NCBI RefSeq assembly: GCF_000013225.1
Contig: NC_007776.1
Span: forward strand, 949,277 to 1,013,276
Direction: 5' to 3'
Origin: Synechococcus sp. JA-2-3B'a(2-13)
GTDB lineage: Bacteria > Cyanobacteriota > Cyanobacteriia > Thermostichales > Thermostichaceae
DNA length: 64,000 nucleotides
A program made the translations under genes and the position numbers. The first letter of the stretch is position 1. Each line of letters begins with the position of its first letter. Shown one piece after another: positions 54,811 to 63,965 of this stretch. The notes beneath the pieces are model-generated. The model saw only the letters and a program-made list of their open reading frames with translations, did no database searches and was not told where the DNA came from.

Positions 54811-55292
54811 CGCGCCTTGTTCTGGTTGCTATGGGGTCAGCTTCCTAAGTACTAACCAACAGCCTGGGGCAAATCAAAAGCTGCCTAGATTAAACCCGCT
54901 CAACAGGGCTTAGGCTAGCGATGCGGCACACTCTCAGCCTTAGGATCCCGGTTGGCCATCGCTGACAACACCCCGGCACACCTATCTTGAAGAGCGCTCT
55001 TGGGCCACCCTAGAAGCCAAGGTTAGAACATCTGCTCGACCTCTGTCGAGGGGCAAAGCCCCTGTTTTGGGTGGGGATCCCGCATCACCCAATACTATAT
55101 ACGGAGTCGCATACAACTGATCCACGCTAGATGCAGATCCCTCCGAGGGTTGTGTACCCAGCTCTCCCATAAAACGCTGCCTATTCCAGCCTTGTTCGGC
55201 GGTGTCCTGATGTAGCCGCGCAAACGTGGCAGCTGCTGTTAACTTTTGTTAAGGTAGGGGTGTTAACCCACAGCTGTAGGGAGCATTGAGTC
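54811..55292. other. Gene-free region with several hairpins
   Basis: About 480 bases with no convincing protein frame. AAGAGCGCTCTT (54990-55001) is a perfect 12-base palindrome. CTCGAC-CTCT-GTCGAG (55035-55050) and GGGGC-AAA-GCCCC (55050-55062) form two hairpins back to back. The concentration of structure suggests an untranslated RNA or a transcriptional regulatory region between tic22 and the small membrane protein gene. Confidence 0.45.
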
Positions 55293-55484
55293 ATGGCTAA
55301 GATCTTCACCGCTGAATTCAACCAATTTGAGACCATCAACGCTACTCAGGCCTGGTCTTTGTTTTTCACCATCAGCGCTTCCGATCGGCTGCTGGGTGAC
55401 AACCCGGCTGTTGGCCGCTACCTAACGTTGGCTTTGTTCAGCGCCGTCCTCACCGGGATCCTGAATGTGCTGGTGGCTTCTTAG
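55293..55484 (+). CDS. Small membrane protein of unknown family (63 aa)
   Basis: The product is MAKIFTAEFNQFETINATQA followed by a polar middle and a C-terminal hydrophobic helix (RYLTLALFSAVLTGILNVLV). A GGGAG run about 10 bases before the ATG and low-complexity-free composition support a real gene. In size and shape it recalls small subunits of photosynthetic complexes, but I do not recognise it as any known Psa, Psb, Pet or Ndh subunit. Confidence 0.65.
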   Translation: MAKIFTAEFNQFETINATQAWSLFFTISASDRLLGDNPAVGRYLTLALFSAVLTGILNVLVAS

Positions 55485-55587
55485 CTAGACCCTTTGCGGA
55501 CGGAACGAGTTTTTTGTTAAGAGGTCGCCGGCAGAGGCAGCTTGACCTGAGACAAGGGGATCCTGCTCTCAGGTTTTTTGATTTTGA

Positions 55588-58143
55588 ATGGGAAAGGATC
55601 CCTTGTTCTCTTTGTGGGGCTGTCTTCCGATGAAAGCTGCTGGGATAGATTTCGCGGAAACGGATCACTTTGAGGCGCCGCCTCTGACCACCAAGTTGCC
55701 CCTGCTGCTGGCCCCGGCGGGGGATTGGGAGTGTGCCAAGGCGGCAGTGGAAAACGGAGCCGATGCCATTTACTTTGGGCTGGAGCGCTTCAACGCCCGG
55801 ATGCGCGCCCGCAACTTTACGGAAGCGGATTTGCCGGAACTGATGGCCTGGCTGCACCGGCGGGGGGTACGGGGCTATGTTACTTTGAATACTCTGGTTT
55901 TTCCAAGGGAGCTGACGGAAGCCGAGGGATACATCCGCTCGATGATTGCGGCGGGGGTGGATGCGGTGATTGTGCAGGATATTGGCATCGCCCGCCTGAT
56001 CCGGCATCTTTCCCCCGATTTCCCCATCCATGCTTCCACGCAAATGACCATCACCAGTGGAGTGGGAGCGGAGTTTGCCGCTGAGCTGGGCTGTGAGGTG
56101 GTGGTGCTGGCGCGGGAATGTTCCCTCCAGGAAATCGCCCAGATCCAGGCCTATCTGCAAGAGAAGGGATCCTCCCTATCTCTGGAGGTCTTTGTGCATG
56201 GGGCGTTGTGCGTGGCCTACTCGGGGCAATGTCTGACCAGCGAGGCGCTGGGGGGGCGTTCGGCCAATCGGGGGGAATGTGCCCAAGCCTGCCGCATGCC
56301 CTATGAGCTGGTGGTAGACGGGATCCGCCGCGACTTGGGGGAGAAGCGGTATCTGCTCAGCCCTCAAGATTTGGCCGGGCTGGAGGTGCTACCGGAGCTG
56401 GTGAAGCTGGGGATCCGCTGTCTGAAAATTGAGGGCCGGCTGAAATCCCCAGAATATGTAGCCAATGTAACGCGGGTGTATCGGCAGGCCTTGGATGCGC
56501 TGGGGGTGGGACAGCCGTGGCAGCCCTCGCAACAGGAACGCTACGAGCTGGAGATGAGCTTTTCTCGCGGGCTCTACACAGGCTGGCTGCGGGGCATCAA
56601 CAACCAGGAGCTGGTGCACGCGCGGTTTGGCAAGAAACGGGGGGTTTACCTGGGGCAGGTGGTGGGGATCCAACAGGATCAGGTGGGGATCCGGCTGGAG
56701 GCACCCCTCAAAGCCGGGGATGGCGTGGTGTTTGACCAGGGGCAGCCGGAGTTACCGGAGCAGGGGGGACGGGTTTACCGGGTGCAAGAGAAGCAGGGGC
56801 TGGCCTGGCTCAGCTTCGGAGAGGGGGTCATTGATCTCAAACGTCTGCGGGTGGGGGATCGCCTCTGGAAGACCAGCGACCCGGAACTGGAAAAGCGCCT
56901 GCGCCAAAGCTACGCCGGGGATCACCCCCGCTTTCAGCGGCCTGTCCACATGGAGGTTCACGGCCAAGTGGGATCCCCGCTGACGCTGATCCTGCGGGAT
57001 GAGCAAGGCCATACAGTGCAGGTGGATTCGCCGCTGCCCCTGGAAGCTGCCCACCGCCAACCCCTCACCACCGAAAAACTGCGACAGCAACTGGGCCGTT
57101 TGGGCTCCACTCCCTTCAAGTTGGGATCCCTGCACAATGCCTTGCAGGGGGAGGTAATGCTGCCGGTGAGCCTGCTCAACCAGATGCGCCGACAAGCGGT
57201 GGAACGCCTACAAGCTCTGCGAGCTCAGCCCCCGCGCTGGCAACTCAATCCCGAAGCTCGCTGGCAAGATCTGGTGCCTTCTCAGGAGGAGCCCGAAAGG
57301 GGATCCCCGCAGTTGGTGGTGTTGGTGCGGGATCCGGCGCAACTGCCGGCGGCGATAGCCAGCGGTATTAGGCAGATCTATCTGGAGTTTGAGGATCCCC
57401 GCCGCTATCGGGAGGTGATCCGCACAACCAAAGCCGCCCATCCCGAGGTGGAACTGTGGGTCGCTCCGCCCCGCATCACCAAGCCAGGAGAAACCTGGAT
57501 CCTAAAGCAAGTGTTGGTCGGCGGAGCCGATGGCTACTTGGTGAGAAATTACGACCATCTCCGTTTTTTTGCCGGGCAGCGCTGCATTGGGGATTTTTCC
57601 TTGAATGTGGCCAATCCCATCACGGCCCACTATCTCAAAACCCGTTACAACCTGGAGCGCCTGACGGCTTCCTATGACCTCAACCACGAGCAACTGGGAT
57701 CCCTGCTGCAAGCCGGCCCCGCCCATAGGTATGAGGTTACCCTTCATCAACATATGCCCCTGTTCCACATGGAGCACTGCGTCTTTTGCGCCTTTTTATC
57801 CAGCGGAACGGATTACACCAATTGTGGTCGCCCATGTGAAAAACACGAGGTGAAGCTGAGGGACAGGGCCAATGTCGAGCACATTTTGAAGGCCGATGCC
57901 GGCTGTCGGAATACCCTCTACAACGGCAAGGCCCAAACGGGGGCAGAGTATGTGCCGAAATTATTGGCCTTGGGCCTGCGCTATCTGCGCATCGAATTTT
58001 TGCATGAATCCCCCGCCGAGATTCAACAAACGCTGCATCGCTATCAGCAACTCCTACAAGGTCAACTCAGCGGATCCCAACTGTGGCAGGAGCTGAAGCT
58101 ACACAGCCAATTGGGGGTTACGCGCGGGTCTTTGGAGAGTTAA
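55588..58143 (+). CDS. Double U32-family protein (RlhA/UbiU-like iron-sulfur type)
   Basis: An 851-residue protein with two U32-type modules. The first runs from LLLAPAGDWECAKAAVENGADA and includes ASTQMTITS and the four-cysteine set CVAYSGQCL, CAQACRMPY, expected to hold a 4Fe-4S cluster. A DUF3656-like middle region follows. The second module ends with MEHCVFCAF, NCGRPCEKH and a later single Cys (DAGCRNT). Family members add hydroxyl groups to rRNA or quinones. The substrate here is not evident. The ATG at 55588 is used; 55630 is an alternative. Confidence 0.88.
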   Translation: MGKDPLFSLWGCLPMKAAGIDFAETDHFEAPPLTTKLPLLLAPAGDWECAKAAVENGADAIYFGLERFNARMRARNFTEADLPELMAWLHRRGVRGYVTLNTLVFPRELTEAEGYIRSMIAAGVDAVIVQDIGIARLIRHLSPDFPIHASTQMTITSGVGAEFAAELGCEVVVLARECSLQEIAQIQAYLQEKGSSLSLEVFVHGALCVAYSGQCLTSEALGGRSANRGECAQACRMPYELVVDGIRRDLGEKRYLLSPQDLAGLEVLPELVKLGIRCLKIEGRLKSPEYVANVTRVYRQALDALGVGQPWQPSQQERYELEMSFSRGLYTGWLRGINNQELVHARFGKKRGVYLGQVVGIQQDQVGIRLEAPLKAGDGVVFDQGQPELPEQGGRVYRVQEKQGLAWLSFGEGVIDLKRLRVGDRLWKTSDPELEKRLRQSYAGDHPRFQRPVHMEVHGQVGSPLTLILRDEQGHTVQVDSPLPLEAAHRQPLTTEKLRQQLGRLGSTPFKLGSLHNALQGEVMLPVSLLNQMRRQAVERLQALRAQPPRWQLNPEARWQDLVPSQEEPERGSPQLVVLVRDPAQLPAAIASGIRQIYLEFEDPRRYREVIRTTKAAHPEVELWVAPPRITKPGETWILKQVLVGGADGYLVRNYDHLRFFAGQRCIGDFSLNVANPITAHYLKTRYNLERLTASYDLNHEQLGSLLQAGPAHRYEVTLHQHMPLFHMEHCVFCAFLSSGTDYTNCGRPCEKHEVKLRDRANVEHILKADAGCRNTLYNGKAQTGAEYVPKLLALGLRYLRIEFLHESPAEIQQTLHRYQQLLQGQLSGSQLWQELKLHSQLGVTRGSLES

Positions 58144-58307
58144 CGGCTGCGCTGTCTTTCTCTAGGGCGCCGGCTCTGCAGCTGTGCTCCGACCGGAGCA
58201 ATGCGAAAAACATTCCGGCAAAGTTGGCGTAAAATTTCCTCAGGGTATTGTTATTCCCAGGTGCTTCCCCAACCTCTTCTCAGCTTTTTCTCTATCCTCT
58301 GGTTGCC

Positions 58308-58832
58308 GTGAAACACACCCTCAGCGCCCTCGTGCAGGATCAGCCTGGCGTTTTAACCCGCATTGCGGGGATGTTTGCCCGTCGCGGCTTTAACATCGAC
58401 AGCCTCACCGTTGGCCCCACCGAACGACCGGGGATCTCTCGTATCACTATGGTGGTGCAGGGCGATGAACACGATGTGGAGCAGATGACGAAGCAGCTCT
58501 ACAAGCTCATTGACGTGCTGAAAGTAACCGACATCACCCATGTTCCCTGTGTGGAACGGGAGCTGATGCTGGTCAAAGTTAACGCCAGCCCCGATACCCG
58601 CTCCGCCATCATGGATGTGGCCCAAATGTTTCGTGCCCGGATTGTGGATGTGGCAGAGGAGTCTTTGACTCTCGAGGTAACCGGGGATCCCGGCAAAATG
58701 GTGGCCATCATCAAGATGTTGACCAGCTTTGGCATCCGCGAGATCGCCCGTACCGGCCTTGTGGCTCTCACCCGCGAGTCCGGCGTGAATACGGAATACC
58801 TGAAGCAACACCCCACCTTAGTTACCGTCTGA
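58308..58832 (+). CDS. ilvH: Acetolactate synthase small (regulatory) subunit
   Basis: The valine-sensing regulatory subunit of acetolactate synthase. The ACT domain is at the N-terminus ([37 protein letters not shown]), and the second domain has [24 protein letters not shown] and MVAIIKML. The GTG at 58308 gives the family-standard beginning. The frame reaches back to 58248, but those extra residues are unlike the family. At 174 residues it is typical. The stop codon overlaps the ATG of the lipoprotein gene. Confidence 0.95.
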   Translation: MKHTLSALVQDQPGVLTRIAGMFARRGFNIDSLTVGPTERPGISRITMVVQGDEHDVEQMTKQLYKLIDVLKVTDITHVPCVERELMLVKVNASPDTRSAIMDVAQMFRARIVDVAEESLTLEVTGDPGKMVAIIKMLTSFGIREIARTGLVALTRESGVNTEYLKQHPTLVTV

Positions 58833-59488
58833 TGGCCTCAGGGGAAGCGATGCCAAAACTGGGGTGGAGTTGTAGGGGATCGGTTCTGCGGGGCACGATT
58901 AGCCTTGTGGCTATTGTGCTGGTGGGGCTGCTGGCCGGCTGCGGCCCTAGACCGCCAAAGCCGATTGTGCAGCAGGCCCTCGCCTATCAGATCGCTCATT
59001 TGTCCGGGCCGGTGGGATCCTTAGTGGGCAGCGACCGGTTGTCGGCACATCTGGAATTGCAGGATGTGAAAATCCGCCAGGATCGCCGTGAACCTTTGCT
59101 GTTAGTCTCAGGAGAAACCCTGGAAGGCCATCACCTCAGCGGCACCTACACCCTAATCGTGCATCCGCCGGGATCCCGCCGCCCCTATCGCCGCAAAGGG
59201 GATCCCTTCCAGATCACCCTGGCCCACCAAAAGGCACAAACTGTTGCTACACAACGCTCGCCCGACCGCGTCAAAACCGTGCCCGAACGGTGGCTGCTGG
59301 CCTACAGCTCACCGGATTCCAAGACTTGGGAGGTCATCGACTTTCTGCCTCAGCCCGCACCGGCACCGGAGTTGCCTCCTGCTGGGCCAGAACCTACACT
59401 GCCGGCAACTGCACCTGCTGCCGCCGACGTTGGCAGGACGGAGTCCGATGGAGCTCCCAGCCCTACCAATACTTCTACTCCCACCTGA
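58832..59488 (+). CDS. Predicted lipoprotein
   Basis: A 218-residue exported protein with a signal peptide and lipobox (LVAIVLVGLLAGCG). The globular middle is basic and beta-rich (SAHLELQDVKIRQDRREPLLLVSG), and a Pro/Ala-rich, Ser/Thr-rich tail of about 50 residues closes it. No family is recognised. The ATG overlaps the ilvH stop codon (TGATG); a second ATG is at 58850. A fragment of the dispersed repeat, GGACGGAGTCC at 59436-59446, lies in the tail-coding part. Confidence 0.7.
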   Translation: MASGEAMPKLGWSCRGSVLRGTISLVAIVLVGLLAGCGPRPPKPIVQQALAYQIAHLSGPVGSLVGSDRLSAHLELQDVKIRQDRREPLLLVSGETLEGHHLSGTYTLIVHPPGSRRPYRRKGDPFQITLAHQKAQTVATQRSPDRVKTVPERWLLAYSSPDSKTWEVIDFLPQPAPAPELPPAGPEPTLPATAPAAADVGRTESDGAPSPTNTSTPT

Positions 59489-59513
59489 AGCAGAGTTATG
59501 GGGATGTCCCAGC

Positions 59514-60260
59514 TCACCGCAGCAGAGCTGCCCCCCAGCCAAATAGCCCATCCACCAACAGGGTATTCAGCACTGCTCCCGCAAATGCCCAATGGTGCAA
59601 GCGGCGGGATCCCTGGACTCTCCACAATCCAACACCCAGCAACAGAAGGCCCAAGCCGATGCCCCAACCCAGGCCCCAGGGGGTAGCCATTTTGTCGAGG
59701 GCCGCCCTAAAAGGGACAACCGCCTGCTCCAACCGGTCAAACTGCATCGCCTGCCGCCACTCAGGCAGCAGCCCCACCGAGTGAATGTAGAGATCTGTAA
59801 CCGCCGTACCCCACAGGGAGCCGAGATAAAACCAGGTACCGATGCGGGCAAACCGTCGCCGTATCCCCCACCAGACAATCGGGATCCCCAAGGCTTCCAT
59901 GGGCATGTGCCAAAGAGGCTCAAAGCGCAGCCATCCCCAATACAGGGATCCTGCCAGCCAAGTCAGGGTAAAGCCGTACAGCAAATCTCCCCACAGGCGG
60001 GTACGGGGCTGGGAGTAGAGATGCAAGCTAAGGCCCAGCCAGCCCAAAGACATCACCAAGCTGACCCAAGGGGCATACCGCACCAGGGGCGCTTGCACAA
60101 AAACGGGCAGACTCACGAGCAGAGCTGCCACTCCCCCAATGGCATGGTGGGATCGGAAACGCCTTTGAACCGAGAGAGGGTGGGGATCCAGCCCGGCCAA
60201 ATGCTCAGAGGACAGCAGAGGCTCATCTTGGAGAGGGGGTAAAAAAGGTGTAGAAGACAA
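59514..60260 (-). CDS. DUF3120-type membrane protein
   Basis: A 248-residue cyanobacterial membrane protein with about six hydrophobic segments. Recognisable are SLPVFVQAPLVRYAPWVSL, YGFTLTWLAGSLYWGWLRFEPLWHMPMEA and IGTWFYLGSLWGTAVTDLYIH, which match my recollection of DUF3120. The function is unknown. It is convergent with the lipoprotein gene and divergent from glk, about 150 bases away. Confidence 0.75.
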   Translation of the reverse strand: MSSTPFLPPLQDEPLLSSEHLAGLDPHPLSVQRRFRSHHAIGGVAALLVSLPVFVQAPLVRYAPWVSLVMSLGWLGLSLHLYSQPRTRLWGDLLYGFTLTWLAGSLYWGWLRFEPLWHMPMEALGIPIVWWGIRRRFARIGTWFYLGSLWGTAVTDLYIHSVGLLPEWRQAMQFDRLEQAVVPFRAALDKMATPWGLGWGIGLGLLLLGVGLWRVQGSRRLHHWAFAGAVLNTLLVDGLFGWGAALLR

Positions 60261-60412
60261 AATGCAATATTAAAAACCTTTACATCAGTTAACATAGCAC
60301 CTTCTTTGCCCTTCCCTCTTCTCCCCAGCAGGAGCGGGGAAGCCTTGGGGGCCTGGCATTCTCTCTCCAGAGATGTCAGGGTGGGAAGGAGGTGCTGGCC
60401 GGAGGAAACTGT

Positions 60413-61456
60413 ATGGACTTGTTGTTGGCAGGAGACATCGGGGGCACCAAAACCAGCCTCAGCCTTGTCAATGCCGAGGATCCCGAGCACAGCCTTTACC
60501 ACTGCCGCTATGCCAGCCAAGATTACGCCAACCTCGCCCCAATGGTGGGAGAGTTTCTGGCCCAGGCTCGGCGGGAGCTGGGGCGAGATCCACAGCCTGC
60601 TGCCGCCTGTTTTGCAGTGGCCGGCCCCGTCATGGAAACAAGGGGCTCAGGGTCTGAGGGACAGACTGCCAAAGTGACCAACTTGCCCTGGGATCTGCAG
60701 TCGAGCCAATTGGCCGCAGAGCTGGGGATCCCGCGCGTAGCCTTGATCAACGACTTCAGCGCCGTAGGGTATGGCGTGCTTGCCCTCGGCGACCAGGATC
60801 TGGACACCTTGCAAGTGGGTGAGCGTCAACCGCGGGCTCCGATTGGCGTGATGGGAGCAGGCACGGGTTTGGGGCAGGCTTACCTTACCTGGGGAGAAGG
60901 GGGTTACCAAGTTCATGCCAGCGAGGGCGGTCACGTGGACTTTTCCCCGCGCACCCCTCTGGAGTGGGAGCTCTTGAGGTATTTGCAAAAACGGCACGGA
61001 CGTGTCTCCACCGAGCGGGTGGTCTCGGGGCAGGGGATCGTTGCCATTTATCAATTTTTGCGGGATAGCCAGTGGGGCTCAGGAGAAGAACAGCTGCTGG
61101 CCCAAATTGAGGCTTGGGAAAAGGGAGCTAAGCATATTGACCCGGCAGCCCAAATTGCCAATGCTGCCATGGAAGCACGGGATCCCCTGGCGGTGGAGTG
61201 TCTGCGGCTTTTCATCAGCCTGTACGGGGCTGCAGTCGGGAACTTTGCCCTACACCTATTGCCGCGCGGGGGCCTGTTCATCGCTGGGGGGATCGCGCCC
61301 AAGCTCTTGCGCCTACTGCATCAAGGGGAGTTTTTGTCCTCGTTTTTGGATAAGGGGCGGATGCGTCCTCTTCTAGAGCAACTGTCGGTGCAGGTGGTGG
61401 TGAATGCGCAGGTGGGGCTGAGGGGAGCTGCTCGCTACGCCGCCAACCTTTTGTGA
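60413..61456 (+). CDS. glk: Glucokinase
   Basis: Phosphorylates glucose with ATP. Visible are LLLAGDIGGTKTSLSLV (phosphate 1), LINDFSAVGYG containing the catalytic aspartate, GVMGAGTGLGQAYL (phosphate 2) and GLFIAGGIAPK (adenosine). GGAGGA lies six bases before the ATG at 60413. Length is 347 residues. It is a Glk of the cyanobacterial/proteobacterial type and not a ROK protein. It probably feeds glucose from glycogen or uptake into sugar phosphate pools. Confidence 0.95.
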   Translation: MDLLLAGDIGGTKTSLSLVNAEDPEHSLYHCRYASQDYANLAPMVGEFLAQARRELGRDPQPAAACFAVAGPVMETRGSGSEGQTAKVTNLPWDLQSSQLAAELGIPRVALINDFSAVGYGVLALGDQDLDTLQVGERQPRAPIGVMGAGTGLGQAYLTWGEGGYQVHASEGGHVDFSPRTPLEWELLRYLQKRHGRVSTERVVSGQGIVAIYQFLRDSQWGSGEEQLLAQIEAWEKGAKHIDPAAQIANAAMEARDPLAVECLRLFISLYGAAVGNFALHLLPRGGLFIAGGIAPKLLRLLHQGEFLSSFLDKGRMRPLLEQLSVQVVVNAQVGLRGAARYAANLL

Positions 61457-61735
61457 AGGAGCAGCCGCTGCTGTTGAGGTTGCCACCCCTGGAACACCCC
61501 ATCCAGCAGGTGATGGCAGCGACCCCAACGGATGCTGGAATCGTGCTGGAAAATCTCGCCCAGCTGCCCTTTGCCCCAGACTCCATCTTGAGCCAGCAGA
61601 TGGGGCAAGATGGGATTGCGCCTTTGCTGGGCTGGATTGGCAGACCCCACACCGGAAAGCACTCTGCCTGTGGCTCCGCCATCCAACTGACAATGATCGC
61701 CACCACGCAGAGGGACTTCATATCATAGAAACTTC
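61457..61735. other. Spacer with no convincing gene
   Basis: Both strands have open frames (for example 61453-61728 plus and 61435-61686 minus), but neither has a good start signal, hydrophobic core or recognised motif. The plus frame overlaps the glk stop codon as GTGA. The stretch may be a decayed gene or leader for the methyltransferase gene. Confidence 0.4.
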
Positions 61736-62734
61736 ATGGTTGATCCGATGAATCCAATCTTTTGGGCTTTGGGCATAGCTGTGCTGCTGGCCGTGGGCTT
61801 GGCAGCCTATCTGTTGACTGCTCGCAAATACGAGTCTCCCGCCTCTGTGGCCAAGTCTTACGACGAGTGGACTCGGGATGGGATCCTAGAGTTTTACTGG
61901 GGCGAACACATTCACCTAGGCCACTACGGCTCTCCTCCCCAACGAAAAAATTTTCTGCAGGCCAAGCACGACTTTGTCCACGAGATGGTGCGCTGGGGTG
62001 GGTTGGATCGACTGCCTGCAGGGACAACCGTGTTGGATGTGGGCTGCGGCATTGGTGGGAGCTGCCGCATCTTGGCCCGCGACTACGGCTTTGTTGTAAC
62101 CGGTATCACCATCAGTCCTCAGCAGGTGAAGCGGGCCCAGGAGCTCACCCCCCCTGATCTGCCTGTCCAGTTTCAGGTGGCAGATGCCCTCGACCTGCCC
62201 TTCCCCGATGCCAGCTTCGATGTGGTGTGGTCCATTGAGGCAGGGCCTCACATGCCGGACAAGGCCCGCTATGCCCAAGAGATGCTGCGGGTGTTGAAGC
62301 CAGGGGGAATCCTGGTGGTGGCGGACTGGAACCAGCGGGACGACCGGCAAAAGCCCCTGAACTTTTGGGAGCGGCTGGTGATGCGGCAACTGTTGGATCA
62401 ATGGTCACACCCTTCCTTCTCCAGCATCGAAGGCTTTGCCGAGCAGTTGGAGGCTACTGGCCTGGTGGCAGGACGAGTGGAAACCGCCGACTGGACTCAG
62501 GAGACCCTTCCCTCTTGGCTGGATTCCATCTGGCAGGGCATTGTCCGTCCCGAAGGGTTGCTGAAGTTTGGCTTGGTGGGCCTGATTAAGTCGCTACGGG
62601 AGGTGCCCACTTTCTTGCTCATGCGCCTGGCCTTCGGCACTGGCCTCTGCCGCTTTGGCATGTTCCGGGCCGTGCGAGCCGCCACGTCGGCAGACTCCAC
62701 CCGCACAGAAGTGGTTGCCCACAGCAGCCAATAG
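61736..62734 (+). CDS. MPBQ/MSBQ methyltransferase (tocopherol and plastoquinone pathway)
   Basis: A SAM-dependent methyltransferase closely resembling Synechocystis Sll0418, which methylates 2-methyl-6-phytyl-1,4-benzoquinone. An N-terminal membrane anchor (FWALGIAVLLAVGLAAYLLT) precedes DGILEFYWGEHIHLGHYG, SAM motif I TVLDVGCGIGGSCRILA, then GITISPQQVKRAQEL and SIEAGPHMPDK. The closing LMRLAFGTGLCRFGMF is shared with that enzyme as I recall it. A UbiH-like hydroxylase follows after 13 bases, suggesting a quinone-related operon. Length is 332 residues. Confidence 0.9.
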   Translation: MVDPMNPIFWALGIAVLLAVGLAAYLLTARKYESPASVAKSYDEWTRDGILEFYWGEHIHLGHYGSPPQRKNFLQAKHDFVHEMVRWGGLDRLPAGTTVLDVGCGIGGSCRILARDYGFVVTGITISPQQVKRAQELTPPDLPVQFQVADALDLPFPDASFDVVWSIEAGPHMPDKARYAQEMLRVLKPGGILVVADWNQRDDRQKPLNFWERLVMRQLLDQWSHPSFSSIEGFAEQLEATGLVAGRVETADWTQETLPSWLDSIWQGIVRPEGLLKFGLVGLIKSLREVPTFLLMRLAFGTGLCRFGMFRAVRAATSADSTRTEVVAHSSQ

Positions 62735-62747
62735 GAGAATAAGAGAG

Positions 62748-63965
62748 ATGACAACTCTTGCTCCCACTCCGGATACTTTGGCAGCCCTCTACGACGTGAT
62801 TATCGTCGGCGGAGGCATCGCGGGCTTAACCCTAGCTTGTGCCCTGCGGGGATCCGGCCTGCGGTTGGCCCTCATTGAGGCCCAGTCGGCTGAGGCAGTC
62901 AAACAGCGCCCCCTGGCCTATGCCCTTTCGCCGCTGTCAATCCGCATCTTCCGGGCCGTCGGGGTGTGGGAGGCGCTGGCTCCCCACATTACGCCCTTTG
63001 CTCAGGTGATTTTAACCGACGCCAACGCTCCCCAGCGGGTGACGTTTAGACCGGAGGATGTGGGGGAAGCGGCAGTTTTCTACTGTGGCGAGCATGCCTG
63101 GCTGCAGCAGGCGCTCCAGGAGCAGGTGGCTGCCGATCCCAAAATTAGCTGCTACTACGAAGCCAAGGTGGAGAGCGTAACCTATGGGAAGGCTGCAGCC
63201 GAGGTAGAGCTGGAAACGGCCCAGGGGCGTCGCCAACTGCGGGCCTCCCTGGTGGTCGCCGCCGACGGCCTGCGCTCCCAGGTGCGGCAGTGGGCAGGGA
63301 TCCCTAGCGACGGCTGGGACTATTGGCAGTCCTGCATCACCGCCTTGGTGGCCCCTTCCCAAGACCACCAAAACATTGCCTACGAGCGCTTCTGGCCTGC
63401 CGGCCCCTTCGCCATCTTGCCCCTGCCCGGCAACCGCTGTCAGGTGGTCTGGATCATGCCCCACGAGCAGGCCAAAGCCACCCTGGCCCTTCCTCAGGCC
63501 GACTTCTTGGCCGAGATGCAGCGCTACTACGGCGGTCAGAGCGGCCAGCTCACTTTGCTGAACCGGCCCCAGGTTTTCCCGGCTCGCCTACGGCAAAGCC
63601 GCCGCTACTATCAGCATCGTCTTGCCTTAGTGGGAGATGCCGCCCACCACTGCCATCCGGTGGCTGGCCAAGGGCTCAACCTCGGCATCCGCGACGCCGC
63701 TGCCCTGGCCCAGGTGCTCCTAGACGCCTGGAGACGGCATGAGGATCTGGGAGATGTCAAAGTCCTGCGCCGCTACGGTCGCCGTCGCCGCTGGGAAAAC
63801 TGGGTGGTGCTGCTCTTCACGGATCTGCTCACCCGCACTTTCTCCAACTCCTACTGGCCCGTAGTGGTTATGCGGCGGTGGATCCTGAGAGGGATGATGG
63901 CCTTCCCCCCCCTGCGGTGCTTGCTGCTGTGCTTGATGACGGGACTTTGGGGGAGCTCTCCCTAA
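62748..63965 (+). CDS. UbiH/Coq6-family FAD-dependent hydroxylase
   Basis: A flavin monooxygenase of 405 residues. VIIVGGGIAGLTLACALRGS binds FAD, the DG motif is in LVVAADGLRSQVR, and LVGDAAHHCHPVAGQGLNLG is the second FAD motif of aromatic-ring hydroxylases. It follows the MPBQ methyltransferase by 13 bases on the same strand with AGGAG before the ATG at 62748, so a role in prenylquinone modification is likely. It ends with hydrophobic residues. The stop codon overlaps a possible gene on the other strand. Confidence 0.85.
   Translation: MTTLAPTPDTLAALYDVIIVGGGIAGLTLACALRGSGLRLALIEAQSAEAVKQRPLAYALSPLSIRIFRAVGVWEALAPHITPFAQVILTDANAPQRVTFRPEDVGEAAVFYCGEHAWLQQALQEQVAADPKISCYYEAKVESVTYGKAAAEVELETAQGRRQLRASLVVAADGLRSQVRQWAGIPSDGWDYWQSCITALVAPSQDHQNIAYERFWPAGPFAILPLPGNRCQVVWIMPHEQAKATLALPQADFLAEMQRYYGGQSGQLTLLNRPQVFPARLRQSRRYYQHRLALVGDAAHHCHPVAGQGLNLGIRDAAALAQVLLDAWRRHEDLGDVKVLRRYGRRRRWENWVVLLFTDLLTRTFSNSYWPVVVMRRWILRGMMAFPPLRCLLLCLMTGLWGSSP

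Noticed and set aside
54982-55170. Minus-strand 62-residue open frame
   Set aside because: It covers the hairpin-rich spacer, has no ribosome-binding site and shows no protein-like pattern.
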